From assembly GCA_017999215.1 (NCBI GenBank), contig JAGOBQ010000028.1:1-16628 (forward strand): a stretch of DNA of 16,628 bases, in the 5' to 3' direction. Position 1 is the first letter of the stretch, and every line of letters starts with the position of its first letter. This document shows positions 5,980 through 15,179 of this stretch, piece after piece. A program made the position numbers and the translations under genes. The notes beneath the pieces were generated by a model that was not told where the DNA came from, searched no databases, and was given only the letters and a program-made list of their open reading frames with translations. Origin of the DNA: Thermoanaerobaculia bacterium. GTDB taxonomy: Bacteria; Acidobacteriota; Thermoanaerobaculia; UBA5066.

Positions 5980-8925
5980 CTAGAAGCGGACGCCGAAGCC
6001 GACGCGGAAGGTGCGCGGCGTCTGGTAAGCAGCAGGCGCAGTCGGCTTGCCGAAGTTCGGGCCGTAGCCCCAGTTCGCGCCGGTCTTGCGGCCGCCCAGA
6101 ACGGGAGTCGTCGTGAAGGGGTTGAACTTGGCGTAGTCGTTCGGGCGGGTGACGGCGGTCTCGATCGTCGTGTCGGGGCCGGTGACGCCGTCCGCGTTGA
6201 GGATGTTTGTGACCGTGGGCTGGGCGAAGATCTCGACCGGCCCGATGAAGTAGGAGTAGTTGAGGGCGAGGTCGAGACGGCTGATGTCGTCTGTCCGGAA
6301 GGCATCCATCGCCGTGTAGTAGTAGTTCACGGAGGTCGGACGGGTGACATAGCCCGGGTTCGTCACGTACTGGCGCGAGTCGACCGAGCCGACGGCGCCG
6401 TACGGTAGGCCGGTGTCGTACATCCACATCGGGCTGAGGCTGAGGGCGCCGAGGACCTTCGGGAGCGGGAGATCGTAGGTTGCGTAGATGCGGAGCCGGT
6501 GGCGCTGGTCCTGGCCGAGGTTGCCACTCGGGTAGGCCCAGGACTCCTCCCAGTACTCGGGGTAGGAGCCGATGCCGGAGCGGACCGGGCCGGAGCCCGA
6601 GGTCTCGCCCGAGACGTTGCCGTAGGTGTGCGACCAGGTGTAGTTGCCGCCGACGTTGAGGCTGTCGAGGAGACGGTAGTTGGCCTGGAGCGTCCCGGCG
6701 ACGTACTTCCGCTCGAGCATGTCGTTGTTGACGACCCAGGTCATGTCGTACGTGTAGCCGAGGGAGTCCTGGACCCGGCCGGTCGTCATGTCCGTCCTGT
6801 TGGCGATGAAGTCGCCGAACTCACGGTAGACGCCGTCGACGCGGTAGTTGCCGCGGGTGCCGAGTGCGCCGCTGATGCTGACGGAGAACTCGTCGGTGTA
6901 GGTGGACTTGAGGCTCTCGGGGATCGAGGTGTTCACGCCGGGGACGGAGACGTAGTCGGGGTCCGTCTTGCCCTGGGTCGGGAACTGGTTCGTCCCGGTG
7001 ATGCCCCACCAGCGGAAGAACTGCTCGAGGGCCTGCTTCGTGGTGAGCGGGTTCGTCGGGCTGCCGTACGGCGTGTTGCCGGTGTTGATCTCGGGGCCCT
7101 CGTAGTAGTAGTCGTAAATGGCCGGGGAGCCGGCGCTCGAAGAGGCGCCGACGTAGTTCTCCTGGATGCCGCCGACGTAACGGGCGTAGTTGGCGCCGAT
7201 TCGGAGGCTGCCGTCGCCCTTGACGTCCCACGTCACGCCGAGGCGCGGGGAGAACGCGTCGTCGTCAGAGCCGACGAAGCCGCGGCTGTCAATGCCCTTG
7301 TTCTTGTCGTAGCGCAGGCCGATGTTGAACGACAGGTTGTTGTTGAGGCGCCAGGTGTCGTTCACGAAGACCGAACGGGTGTTCAGGTCGGTCATCTCGG
7401 CCTGCTGGAGGATCGGCCAGTAGACCAGCTCGGTCGTGGAGTCGATGATCGGGTAGACATTCTTGTTGGCGTCGATGATGACGCCTGGGGTGTAGACGGT
7501 GTAGTTGCTGCCCGACTGGTAGTTGTTCGACTGCATCATGCCAGTGAAGTCGTCGTACCCGAACACGATGTTGTGCGAGCCCAGCTTCTCCGTCGAGAGG
7601 AAGTAGGTTCCCTTGACGTAGTAGTTCTCGTTGTTCCGGTACTCGTAGCTGCAGATGCCGCAGAACGTCGGCGAGTTGTAGCTGGCATAGCCGCTCACCG
7701 TGTAGTCGACCATGGCCGTGCCGTCGTAGAGGTCCTTCGTCGTCGCGCCGTAGTCCTTGAACGTGAACTTGCGCTTCGAGTACTGGGCCTCGACGAAGAG
7801 CTTGTCGGTGAGGACGCCGTTGTAGTTGGCCGCGAAGAGCTCCTGCGGGAGGTGCGGCGTGAAGACGCTGTTGAGGTCGTAGGCCTTCCGGAACGTCCGG
7901 TTGACCTGCGCCTGCTGGATGTTCATGTAGGAACCGGTGAGCGTGTGGTTCTGGAAGGGGGTGAAGGTGCCCTTCGCTTCCCAGCGCTGCTCGATGTTGC
8001 CGGTGTCGTAGGGGATGTTCGTCGTGAAGGTCTGGCCGGTTCCCTCGAAGTTCCGGTAGCGGCCGGCGAGGAAGAACCAGACCTTGTCCTTCAGGATCGG
8101 GCCGCCGAGGGTGCCCTCCCAGATCGGCGTCACCTTGTCGTTCTGATCGACCGTGGTGAGCGGGGTCTTGGCGGTCCACTTGTCGTTCTCGAGGGTGGCG
8201 CGAACCGACCCGCTGAACGTGTTGCCGCCCGACTTCGTGATGGCGTTGACGACGCCGCCGGTGAACCGGCCGTACTCGGCGGAGATCGCCGAGGTGGAGG
8301 TCGTCGTCTCGGCGATCGCGTCCTCGATGAAGAGGTTGTTCGCGGTGCCGCGGATGTTGTCCTGGATGTTGACGCCGTTCACCATCATGTTGTTGTCGAA
8401 CGACTGCGCGCCCGAGATGGTGAGGTTGCCGCCGGGGCCGTTGGAGTTGACGCCGGGGGCGAGGAGGACGGCCGAGAGGAGCGTCCGGGTGATCGGGAGC
8501 TTCTTCGTCAGCTCGGCCGTGTAGGTCGTCGCCGCCGTGGTGGTCTGGGAGATCGTCTCGGACGTGCCGACGACGACCGCTTCGGCCGCGACCGCGCTGA
8601 GGCTCATCTCGACGTTGATCGCCGCCTGCTGGGACGCCGCCGCGTTGATCTCACGCGTGACGGTCTGGAAGCCGGACATCGTGAAGGAGACGGTGTAGCG
8701 GCCGGGGGCGAGGTTCGGGAAAACGAAGTCGCCGTTTGTGGACGTGACCGCGGTGCGGACGCCCTGGAGGGCGGGGGACTTCGCCGTGACGGTGACGCCC
8801 GGAAGGCCCTGGCCCTCGTTGATGACGCGGCCCAGGATCGTGCTCGTCGGCATCTGCGCGACGAGGACGGTGGCCATCAACAGGGGCAGGACGAGCGCAA
8901 CCAGCCAGGTACGGTTTGATCTCAT
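5980..8925 (-). CDS. Oar-like TonB-dependent outer-membrane receptor with carboxypeptidase-regulatory domain
   Basis: A 981-residue outer-membrane protein. A signal peptide (residues 1-23, ending ATVLVAQ) is followed by a carboxypeptidase-regulatory-like beta-sandwich (~28-108; GRVINEGQGLPGVTVTAKS, then STNGDFVFPNLAPGRYTV), then a plug domain (~118-240; MMVNGVNIQDN, EYGRFTGGVVNAITKSGGN) and a long beta-barrel rich in Tyr, Asn and Gly ending in Phe, as outer-membrane barrels do. This arrangement is that of Oar-like receptors, greatly expanded in Acidobacteriota; they import large ligands or peptides/glycans with TonB-ExbBD energy. No SusD-like partner is next to it. The only cysteines noticed in the barrel are a CxxC pair (C422, C425). 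ATG at 8925 has GAGAGG nine bases upstream. Base composition looks less GC-rich than neighbours, as expected for a Tyr/Asn-rich barrel. Substrate unknown. Confidence 0.93.
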   Translation of the reverse strand: MRSNRTWLVALVLPLLMATVLVAQMPTSTILGRVINEGQGLPGVTVTAKSPALQGVRTAVTSTNGDFVFPNLAPGRYTVSFTMSGFQTVTREINAAASQQAAINVEMSLSAVAAEAVVVGTSETISQTTTAATTYTAELTKKLPITRTLLSAVLLAPGVNSNGPGGNLTISGAQSFDNNMMVNGVNIQDNIRGTANNLFIEDAIAETTTSTSAISAEYGRFTGGVVNAITKSGGNTFSGSVRATLENDKWTAKTPLTTVDQNDKVTPIWEGTLGGPILKDKVWFFLAGRYRNFEGTGQTFTTNIPYDTGNIEQRWEAKGTFTPFQNHTLTGSYMNIQQAQVNRTFRKAYDLNSVFTPHLPQELFAANYNGVLTDKLFVEAQYSKRKFTFKDYGATTKDLYDGTAMVDYTVSGYASYNSPTFCGICSYEYRNNENYYVKGTYFLSTEKLGSHNIVFGYDDFTGMMQSNNYQSGSNYTVYTPGVIIDANKNVYPIIDSTTELVYWPILQQAEMTDLNTRSVFVNDTWRLNNNLSFNIGLRYDKNKGIDSRGFVGSDDDAFSPRLGVTWDVKGDGSLRIGANYARYVGGIQENYVGASSSAGSPAIYDYYYEGPEINTGNTPYGSPTNPLTTKQALEQFFRWWGITGTNQFPTQGKTDPDYVSVPGVNTSIPESLKSTYTDEFSVSISGALGTRGNYRVDGVYREFGDFIANRTDMTTGRVQDSLGYTYDMTWVVNNDMLERKYVAGTLQANYRLLDSLNVGGNYTWSHTYGNVSGETSGSGPVRSGIGSYPEYWEESWAYPSGNLGQDQRHRLRIYATYDLPLPKVLGALSLSPMWMYDTGLPYGAVGSVDSRQYVTNPGYVTRPTSVNYYYTAMDAFRTDDISRLDLALNYSYFIGPVEIFAQPTVTNILNADGVTGPDTTIETAVTRPNDYAKFNPFTTTPVLGGRKTGANWGYGPNFGKPTAPAAYQTPRTFRVGFGVRF

Positions 8926-9286
8926 CGTGTCTTGCCTCTCTCCTCTTTAGGAAATGGGGTGGATGGAAAGAAATCGGTTCCGAACGAGAACGACCAGGGG
9001 CGTCGCCTCATGTGGACCGGTCGCTCGCGCCGGCGACAGGCGCGGTGCGGCCGATAGAACGAAATTCGACTGGGTCGAGGCTCCTCCCTTCGAGCGTGAA
9101 GTTGGCGATTTCATCTGAACGTCACCGCGCATCGGAATCCGGCTCCCCGGGTGGGAAGCGCTGGGACCGGGTCGGCGACCGAGGCGAATACGGGTTCCCC
9201 CAGAACGATCCAAACCTCCGGATTCTACGTGAAGACTCGGGGAACGGCTCGTTAGACATTCGACATCCCGCCGGTCGCCGTAAAAT

Positions 9287-9292
9287 ATTGTA
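9287..9292 (-). promoter_or_regulatory. Candidate -10 box of the receptor promoter
   Basis: The minus strand reads TACAAT in the most AT-rich patch of the intergenic region (about 9281-9299), one base off TATAAT. No good -35 hexamer lies 16-18 bp upstream; instead a palindrome abuts it (see next entry), which could mean an activator-dependent promoter. Start of transcription would be near 9280, leaving a ~350-nt leader. Confidence 0.4.
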
Positions 9293-9309
9293 GAGATTAC
9301 GGTTATCTC
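9293..9309. promoter_or_regulatory. Near-perfect 17-bp palindrome next to the -10 box, possible operator
   Basis: GAGATTACGGTTATCTC: eight symmetric pairs around a central base, seven of them complementary and one (A/A-type) mismatched. It occupies the spacer/-35 position of the candidate receptor promoter. The protein that would bind is unknown and none is encoded beside it. Confidence 0.35.
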
Positions 9310-9413
9310 CGTGTTCCCGTGCCTTTCGGGGGAGCGGCGGAAGCATCGCGCCAGGCTCACGCTCGAGTCTTTGGAAGATCGGTGCCAGAAAGCCTCGCTC
9401 CGACGGCTTCGAA

Positions 9414-9439
9414 CGTGTCCCGCGGAGCGCGCGGACACG
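9414..9439 (-). terminator. Hairpin after the redox operon
   Basis: A 7-bp stem (CGTGTCC / GGACACG), extended inside by CGCG/CGCG with one bulge and a GAG loop, starts 5 bp after the stop of the aldo/keto reductase gene. The following minus-strand bases (TTCG) give little U-run, so termination is plausible but not certain. Confidence 0.5.
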
Positions 9440-9443
9440 GTTT

Positions 9444-10649
9444 TCACGCCAGGACGGCCCGTGCCCTCGTCACGAGCGCCGCGACGTCGACCCCGTGCGG
9501 GCAGGCGTGGCCGGCGGAGGCGAGGTCGGAGGCCGAGAGCTCGCGCGCGGCGGACGGGAGCGCGGCGAAGAGCGCGCGGGCCTCCTCCGTCCTGCCGTAG
9601 GCGTCGTGGTAGGTCAGGTACCGGAGCGTGTCGCCGATCCTCGCCTCGCCGCCGGCCGCCGCGCCGCAGAGCCGGTCGCAGCCGTCGCAGGCGAAGGAGC
9701 GCGTCGCCGCGGCGTAGCGGTCGAGGGCCTCCCGCTCCGAGGCGGCGAGGGGGCTCCGGTCGAGCGCGGCGGCGACGTTCTCCCGGAGCTTCTCGAACGT
9801 GTCCATCGCCGAGACGGCCGCGGAGATCCGCTCGTCCTCCCAGACCGCCTTCAGGACGGCCTGGTGCTTGTTCCACTTCCCGGTCTTCTCGAACTTCTTC
9901 CAGGCGTCGCGAAGGCCCGCCTCCGCCCCCTGGGTCTTCATCGCGATGAGGCCGACGCCCGCCTTGTGAGCCGCGTCGATCGCGGCGTTCAGCTCCTTCT
10001 GCCCGTAGCTCCGGAAGTTGTACCGGAACATGACCGACTCGACCCAGCGGGTCTTCGCCGCCTTGTGGAGGAGCTCGACGACGTTCCCCGAGTGGCAGGA
10101 AAAGCCGAAGTGGCGGAACTTGCCGGCCTTCTTCAGCCGGAGGACCGTCACGGCGAGGTCGTCGTTCAGGACGTCGGGGTCGTCGACGGCGTGGAGGTAG
10201 TACATGTCGGCGTAGTCCGACTGGAGGTTCTCGAGGCTCTGGAAGACCGTCCGCTCGAATCCCTTCGGGTCGTGCTTGTCGCTCTTCGTCGTGACCCACA
10301 CCTTGTCGCGGTTCTTCGCCCTTGCGAAATAGGCCGCGAGGCCCGCCTCGGAGTGGCCGCCGAGGTAGCAGTCGGCCGCGTCGACGTAGTTGACGCCGAA
10401 GCGGACCGCCTCGGCGATCTTCGGGTCGAACTTCCGGTCGAGCCCCATGCCTCCGAGGAGGAGGATCGGGACGGTCTTCCCGGTCTTCCCGAGCGTCCGG
10501 CGCGGCACCTGCGGCAGCGGCGCCGCCTGCGCCTCGGCGTCGAGAGCGGGGAGCGAGAGGCCGCCGACGAGCGCCGCTCCGGCGGCGGCGCCGCCGAGGC
10601 CGAGGAGGTCCCGCCGGGTGAGGCCGTTCTTCTCGTTCGGGTTCGCCAT
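9444..10649 (-). CDS. Tat-exported aldo/keto reductase with C-terminal Fe-S-type cysteine cluster
   Basis: A 401-residue protein. The N-terminus NGLTRRDLLGLGGAAAGAAL carries a twin-arginine signal (RR at 12-13) cleaved around AEAQA (38-42), so the folded enzyme is likely moved to the periplasm. Residues ~50-300 are an aldo/keto reductase barrel with the full catalytic tetrad visible: Asp90 and Tyr95 (VDAADCYLGG), Lys122 (VTTKSD) and His153 (YYLHAV). The family reduces carbonyls with NAD(P)H. The C-terminal region has CDGCDRLC (321-328) and a distant ACPHGVDV (Cys383), matching the 4Fe-4S-type tail of some reductases of this group. NADPH is not expected outside the cytoplasm, so either a tightly bound nucleotide or electrons from the neighbouring polyferredoxin would be needed (inference). 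ATG at 10649 has GGAGG five bases upstream, and the polyferredoxin ends 19 bp before it. Confidence 0.9.
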   Translation of the reverse strand: MANPNEKNGLTRRDLLGLGGAAAGAALVGGLSLPALDAEAQAAPLPQVPRRTLGKTGKTVPILLLGGMGLDRKFDPKIAEAVRFGVNYVDAADCYLGGHSEAGLAAYFARAKNRDKVWVTTKSDKHDPKGFERTVFQSLENLQSDYADMYYLHAVDDPDVLNDDLAVTVLRLKKAGKFRHFGFSCHSGNVVELLHKAAKTRWVESVMFRYNFRSYGQKELNAAIDAAHKAGVGLIAMKTQGAEAGLRDAWKKFEKTGKWNKHQAVLKAVWEDERISAAVSAMDTFEKLRENVAAALDRSPLAASEREALDRYAAATRSFACDGCDRLCGAAAGGEARIGDTLRYLTYHDAYGRTEEARALFAALPSAARELSASDLASAGHACPHGVDVAALVTRARAVLA

Positions 10650-10668
10650 GTCGTCCTCCGCCGCCCGT

Positions 10669-12401
<1,733 letters not shown>

Positions 12402-12405
<4 letters not shown>

Positions 12406-13412
12406 CCGACCTGGACCTCCCTCACGTTCGTGAGCCGCCAGTCGGGGTTGCCGAGGCGGTGCGCCGCCGCCTGCGCGAAGTACGCCGGGAGCGGCTCGCC
12501 CTTCCGCGCGAGGAGGTCGTCCCAGCCGAACGCGTCGGCCGCGAGCGAGTCGGTGGAGGCGACGAGCGTCCGCCCCTCGCGCACGTCGGCGAGGCTCCCG
12601 CCCGTCGGGCCGCTCCGCCAGAGGACCCGGGTGCCGTCGAGGACGACGAACGTGGGGCGGAGCATGAGCGCGAGGTCCGCGATGATCCCGTGGATGTCCT
12701 GGTGGAACTGGTTCCGCCGTCCGCCGAGGAGCCCGTACCAGTTCTTCGTCGTCATCGAGGCGCGGCAGAGGTTGTGGTCCTTCACGGGCGCCACGCCGAT
12801 CACCTTCGTCACGCCGGCGAACGGCCTCCAGAAGAAGGGCCAGCGGGCGATGTGCTTCGCCCCGGGCGTCTCGAGGAGGCGGAAGTCGGAGGGAGTCGGG
12901 AGGTAGACCTCGGCGCCCGCGTCGACCGCTGCGCGCTGCACGCCGCTCCGCGCGAAGCAGGCCGCCGGGGACTCGATCGGGTTGTCGGCGACGCGCACCT
13001 CGGCCGCGCCCGCCTCGCGGCAGAGGCGCACGAGCGCGGCGACGACGTCGGGGTTCGAGGTGGCGCCGAGAGGCGCGGAGCGCTCGAACGCGACGTTCGG
13101 CTTCACGAGGACGACGTCGCCGTTCGTCACGAACCGCCGGATGCCGCCGATGGCGTCGACGGCCCCCTTCAGCATCGCGTCGACGTCGGCGCCGCGCGCG
13201 ACGCCGAGGTGGGGGAGGACGTTCGAGGGCTCGACGGCGAAGCCCTTCTCGGGGAGGCGCAGCCCCTTCGGTCGAGGCTTGCCGCGCTCGCCGTCGGGGT
13301 CCCGCAGGGAAAGGGGCCACTCCTTCGGCGCGAGCGAGAGGTACCCCGCCCCGAGGGAAAGCCCCGCCACGGCGCCGAGCCCCTTCAGGAGGCGCCTGCG
13401 GTCTTCATTCAT
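12402..13412 (-). CDS. DUF362 family protein with twin-arginine leader
   Basis: A 336-residue protein whose N-terminus, EDRRRLLKGLGAVAGLSLG, has a twin-arginine motif and a hydrophobic stretch, so Tat export or membrane anchoring is likely. The body matches DUF362: GDVVLVKPNVAFERS (98-112), TSNPDVVAALVRLCREAG, then a central part with VAPVKDHNLCRASMTTKNWYG and LRPTFVVLDGTRVLW, ending with ADAFGWDDL. DUF362 proteins are often found beside or fused to ferredoxin domains; their chemistry is not established. This copy has no 4Fe-4S motif of its own, so it may rely on the next gene's clusters. It overlaps the DUF6599-like gene by 8 nt and the polyferredoxin by 4 nt, indicating coupled translation. 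ATG at 13412 has a G-rich AAAGGGGG tract about 6 nt upstream. Confidence 0.87.
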
Positions 13413-14619
13413 ACCCGCCCCCTTTCAGCTTCGCGGCCGCCGGCGGCGAAGCGGCCGCCTTCCGCGCCACGTCGGCGGAGAGCGCGCGGACGGCCTTCTC
13501 GAGCTTCCCGAGGAGCGCGGACGCTTTCGCGGGGTCGGAGGCCCCCTTCACGCCGACGACCATCGTCCCGGCGGCGAGAGCCCTCGCGTACGTGTCGAGG
13601 TACTGGTCCTTCACCCAGGACGCGCCGGCGGTTTCGGCCCTCGTGCCGTACGAGAGGAACCCCTCCTCGAAGCGCGCGGCGAGCTCCGTCGCCTTCGCCT
13701 CGTCCCCCGCCGGGAGGACGAAGAGCTCGGTCTCGCCGTCGTCGAGCGTCGCCGAGGTGACGTTCTTCGCGAAGCCGAACGAGAAGGCGTTCTCGGCCGT
13801 GTACTGGAGCCGGTCCTGCGGAAGGCCGAGCGCGTCGCCGAAGAGGGCGACGGTCCACGGCTTCTTCCCGGCCTCGAGGCCCGCCTCGAACGCCTTCCGG
13901 AGGGCCGCGAGGCGGCCGAGGACGGCCGGCGACTCGTCCGACCCGATCGCGCGCAGGTAGCTCGACCCGCGCGCGAGGAAGAGGGCGTTCCGCGCGAGGT
14001 ACCAGGAGGTGCCGCGCTCGGTCGTCGCCTTCGCGTCGGGCGCTCTCTCGGCGGCGAACGCGCCGAGGGCGTTCTCGGCCGAGCCGAGATCGTAGAGCTC
14101 GAGGTCGACGGTCGCGCCCGCCGGGCCCGAGAGCGTCACGAACGTGAGCGAGCGGAAACCGCGCGAGAGGAAGAAGTCGGCCCGCCCGTTGATCTTCACG
14201 TAGAGGTTCCCGGCGTTGAAGCGCGCGACGGGCCCCTCGCTCCATCCCTCCGTCGCGAGCGCCGCGGGGAGCGCGCCGCGGTCGCCGGACGAAGTCGCGG
14301 GTGCCGCGGGAGGGCCGCCCTCGGCGCGCTCGCCCGCGAACGCGATTCCGTCGGGCGCGGTCCGGCCTTCGATCTCGGGGATCCTCGCCGCGCCCGCCGC
14401 GAGGAGCGCCGGATCGGCGAGGAGAGCCGGGTCGGGATGCGCGCCGCGCCAGGCGACCCAGGCGGCGAGGAGCGCGAGAAGGAGGAGGACGACGGCCCCC
14501 GCCTTCGCCTCGGTCATCGACCAGCTCTTCCGGAAGACGCGGTACGGGCGAGGGTTCAGGACGCGGCGCTCGCTCGCGTCGAGACCGGACGGCGCGGTTC
14601 GTCCCGGAGCCGCTCCCAT
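13405..14619 (-). CDS. Membrane-anchored DUF6599-like protein
   Basis: 404 residues from ATG at 14619; a GTG at 14637 would add six residues and cannot be excluded. One membrane helix (AGAVVLLLLALLAAWVAW, about residues 40-57) follows a short basic cytoplasmic segment; the rest should be periplasmic. The segment ARFNAGNLYVKINGRADFFL with FRSLTFVTL after it resembles the core of DUF6599, whose members have an E/A-N-L-(Y/F)-x-x-I-N-G pattern. Later parts include YDLGSAENALGAFAAE and AGASWVKDQYLDTYARALAAG. There are no cysteines in the body and no catalytic motif, so a structural, ligand-sensing or anchoring role for the redox operon is more likely than catalysis (inference). It is the first gene of the operon, overlapping DUF362 by 8 nt. 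Assignment to DUF6599 is from memory of the motif and should be treated as moderate. Confidence 0.72.
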   Translation of the reverse strand: MGAAPGRTAPSGLDASERRVLNPRPYRVFRKSWSMTEAKAGAVVLLLLALLAAWVAWRGAHPDPALLADPALLAAGAARIPEIEGRTAPDGIAFAGERAEGGPPAAPATSSGDRGALPAALATEGWSEGPVARFNAGNLYVKINGRADFFLSRGFRSLTFVTLSGPAGATVDLELYDLGSAENALGAFAAERAPDAKATTERGTSWYLARNALFLARGSSYLRAIGSDESPAVLGRLAALRKAFEAGLEAGKKPWTVALFGDALGLPQDRLQYTAENAFSFGFAKNVTSATLDDGETELFVLPAGDEAKATELAARFEEGFLSYGTRAETAGASWVKDQYLDTYARALAAGTMVVGVKGASDPAKASALLGKLEKAVRALSADVARKAAASPPAAAKLKGGGYE

Positions 14620-14627
14620 GGCGGGGC

Positions 14628-14633
14628 AGCGTA
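14628..14633 (-). promoter_or_regulatory. Possible -10 box of the redox operon
   Basis: The minus strand reads TACGCT, 8 nt before ATG at 14619, with no Shine-Dalgarno. If used, the ATG would be at or near the transcript's 5' end. Weak: a TAnnnT hexamer is common by chance. Confidence 0.25.
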
Positions 14634-14666
14634 GCACCGGGGCGCGTGCCGCGGCGCGGCGTCTCG

Positions 14667-14691
14667 CCGATCGACCGCTCGATTCGATCGG
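14667..14691 (-). terminator. Hairpin between the 151-aa protein gene and the redox operon
   Basis: An 8-bp perfect inverted repeat (CCGATCGA / TCGATCGG) with a 9-base loop lies 23 bp past the stop of the small Cys/His protein gene. No U-run follows on the minus strand, so it could equally be an operator. It marks a plausible transcription unit boundary. Confidence 0.4.
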
Positions 14692-14714
14692 TCAGGAACG
14701 ACGAGGAGCGGCGG

Positions 14715-15170
14715 TCACTCTCCGGCCTTCCGCTCCGCCTCGACCTCCGCGATCGCGCGCGTGAGGAGCTCGCCGCGCGCGGCGTTGAGCCGCTCCTTCG
14801 TCGCGGCCCAGCGGTCCCTCTCGCTCCAGAACGGGCAGGCCGGACACCTCCCGCCTTCGGGATAGTCGGTCCCTTCCTCGTGCGGGCAGCCGAGGATCTC
14901 CTCGGCCACGAAGACGCTTCGGGCGTCGTGCTTCTCGACGAACGCGAGGACCTTCTCGCCGACGAACGGGTCCCCCCGGAGGTCCCCCTCCCCGGCCGTG
15001 AAGGTCTCCTGGAACGTCGGGTCGGCTTCTTTCGACGGGACGATCGAGACGACGACCTTCGTGGCCCGCGCGTCGTCGGGGCCGTAGTAGGCGACGGTCG
15101 CCGCCGGGAAGCCGCGGAAGCCGCGGCGGGAGCGTTTCGCGAGGCGAGCGTGGAGCCGGAGGGGTCTCAC
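14715..15170 (-). CDS. Conserved small Cys/His protein (151 aa), unknown function
   Basis: The protein starts with a basic segment (MRPLRLHARLAKRSRRGFRG), has a predicted alpha/beta core (TVAYYGPDD, KVVVSIVP, KVLAFVEKHDARSVFVAEEI), then a cysteine/histidine patch: GCPHEEGTDYP with C95 and H97, and CPACPFW with C109 and C112. Four such residues could bind zinc. The C-terminus is a charged helix. I recognise it as resembling an uncharacterised bacterial family with the same GCPHEEG-x-DYP and CPxCPFW signature, from memory and without a named function. No signal peptide, so cytoplasmic. The start is GTG at 15170, nine bases after the stop of the upstream transpeptidase-SpoIID gene, which suggests one transcript; no Shine-Dalgarno is obvious. 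Zinc or nucleic-acid binding would be guesses. Confidence 0.75.
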   Translation of the reverse strand: MRPLRLHARLAKRSRRGFRGFPAATVAYYGPDDARATKVVVSIVPSKEADPTFQETFTAGEGDLRGDPFVGEKVLAFVEKHDARSVFVAEEILGCPHEEGTDYPEGGRCPACPFWSERDRWAATKERLNAARGELLTRAIAEVEAERKAGE

Positions 15171-15179
15171 GCGCGGAGA

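Larger units (their letters stand above)
8926..9443. other. 518-bp gene-free region upstream of the receptor
   Basis: I see no convincing gene here. A 74-codon minus frame (9346-9122) and longer frames crossing into neighbours are Arg/Pro-rich without family features. The stretch holds the terminator-like hairpin of the reductase gene at its right end, an AT-rich patch with a possible promoter at 9281-9309, and a hairpin at 9026-9044 (CGCGCC / GGCGCG, 7-base loop) inside what would be a ~350-nt untranslated leader of the receptor gene. Confidence 0.7.

Noticed and set aside
5880..6305. N-terminal extension of the sulfatase-like protein to an upstream start
   Set aside because: It would overlap the receptor's C-terminus and the terminator, and the extra 142 residues are low-complexity Ser/Arg/Pro. 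The GTG at 5879 gives a proper signal peptide.
6499..8919. Long open frame on the plus strand opposite the receptor gene (and similar ones at 2372-4621, 4023-6116, 10390-12906, 12982-14634, 14301-16181)
   Set aside because: The predicted proteins are Arg/Val/Glu- or Arg/Pro-rich without domains, and each lies antisense to a gene with clear motifs. GC-biased third codon positions keep antisense frames open.
9122..9346. 74-codon minus-strand frame in the intergenic region
   Set aside because: Arg/Pro/Ser-rich, no convincing ribosome site, no recognisable family, and it crosses the candidate promoter.
12406..13320. N-terminal extension of the polyferredoxin
   Set aside because: It covers most of the DUF362 gene in another frame and is Arg-rich without features; the ATG at 12405 gives an ATGA overlap and a Shine-Dalgarno.
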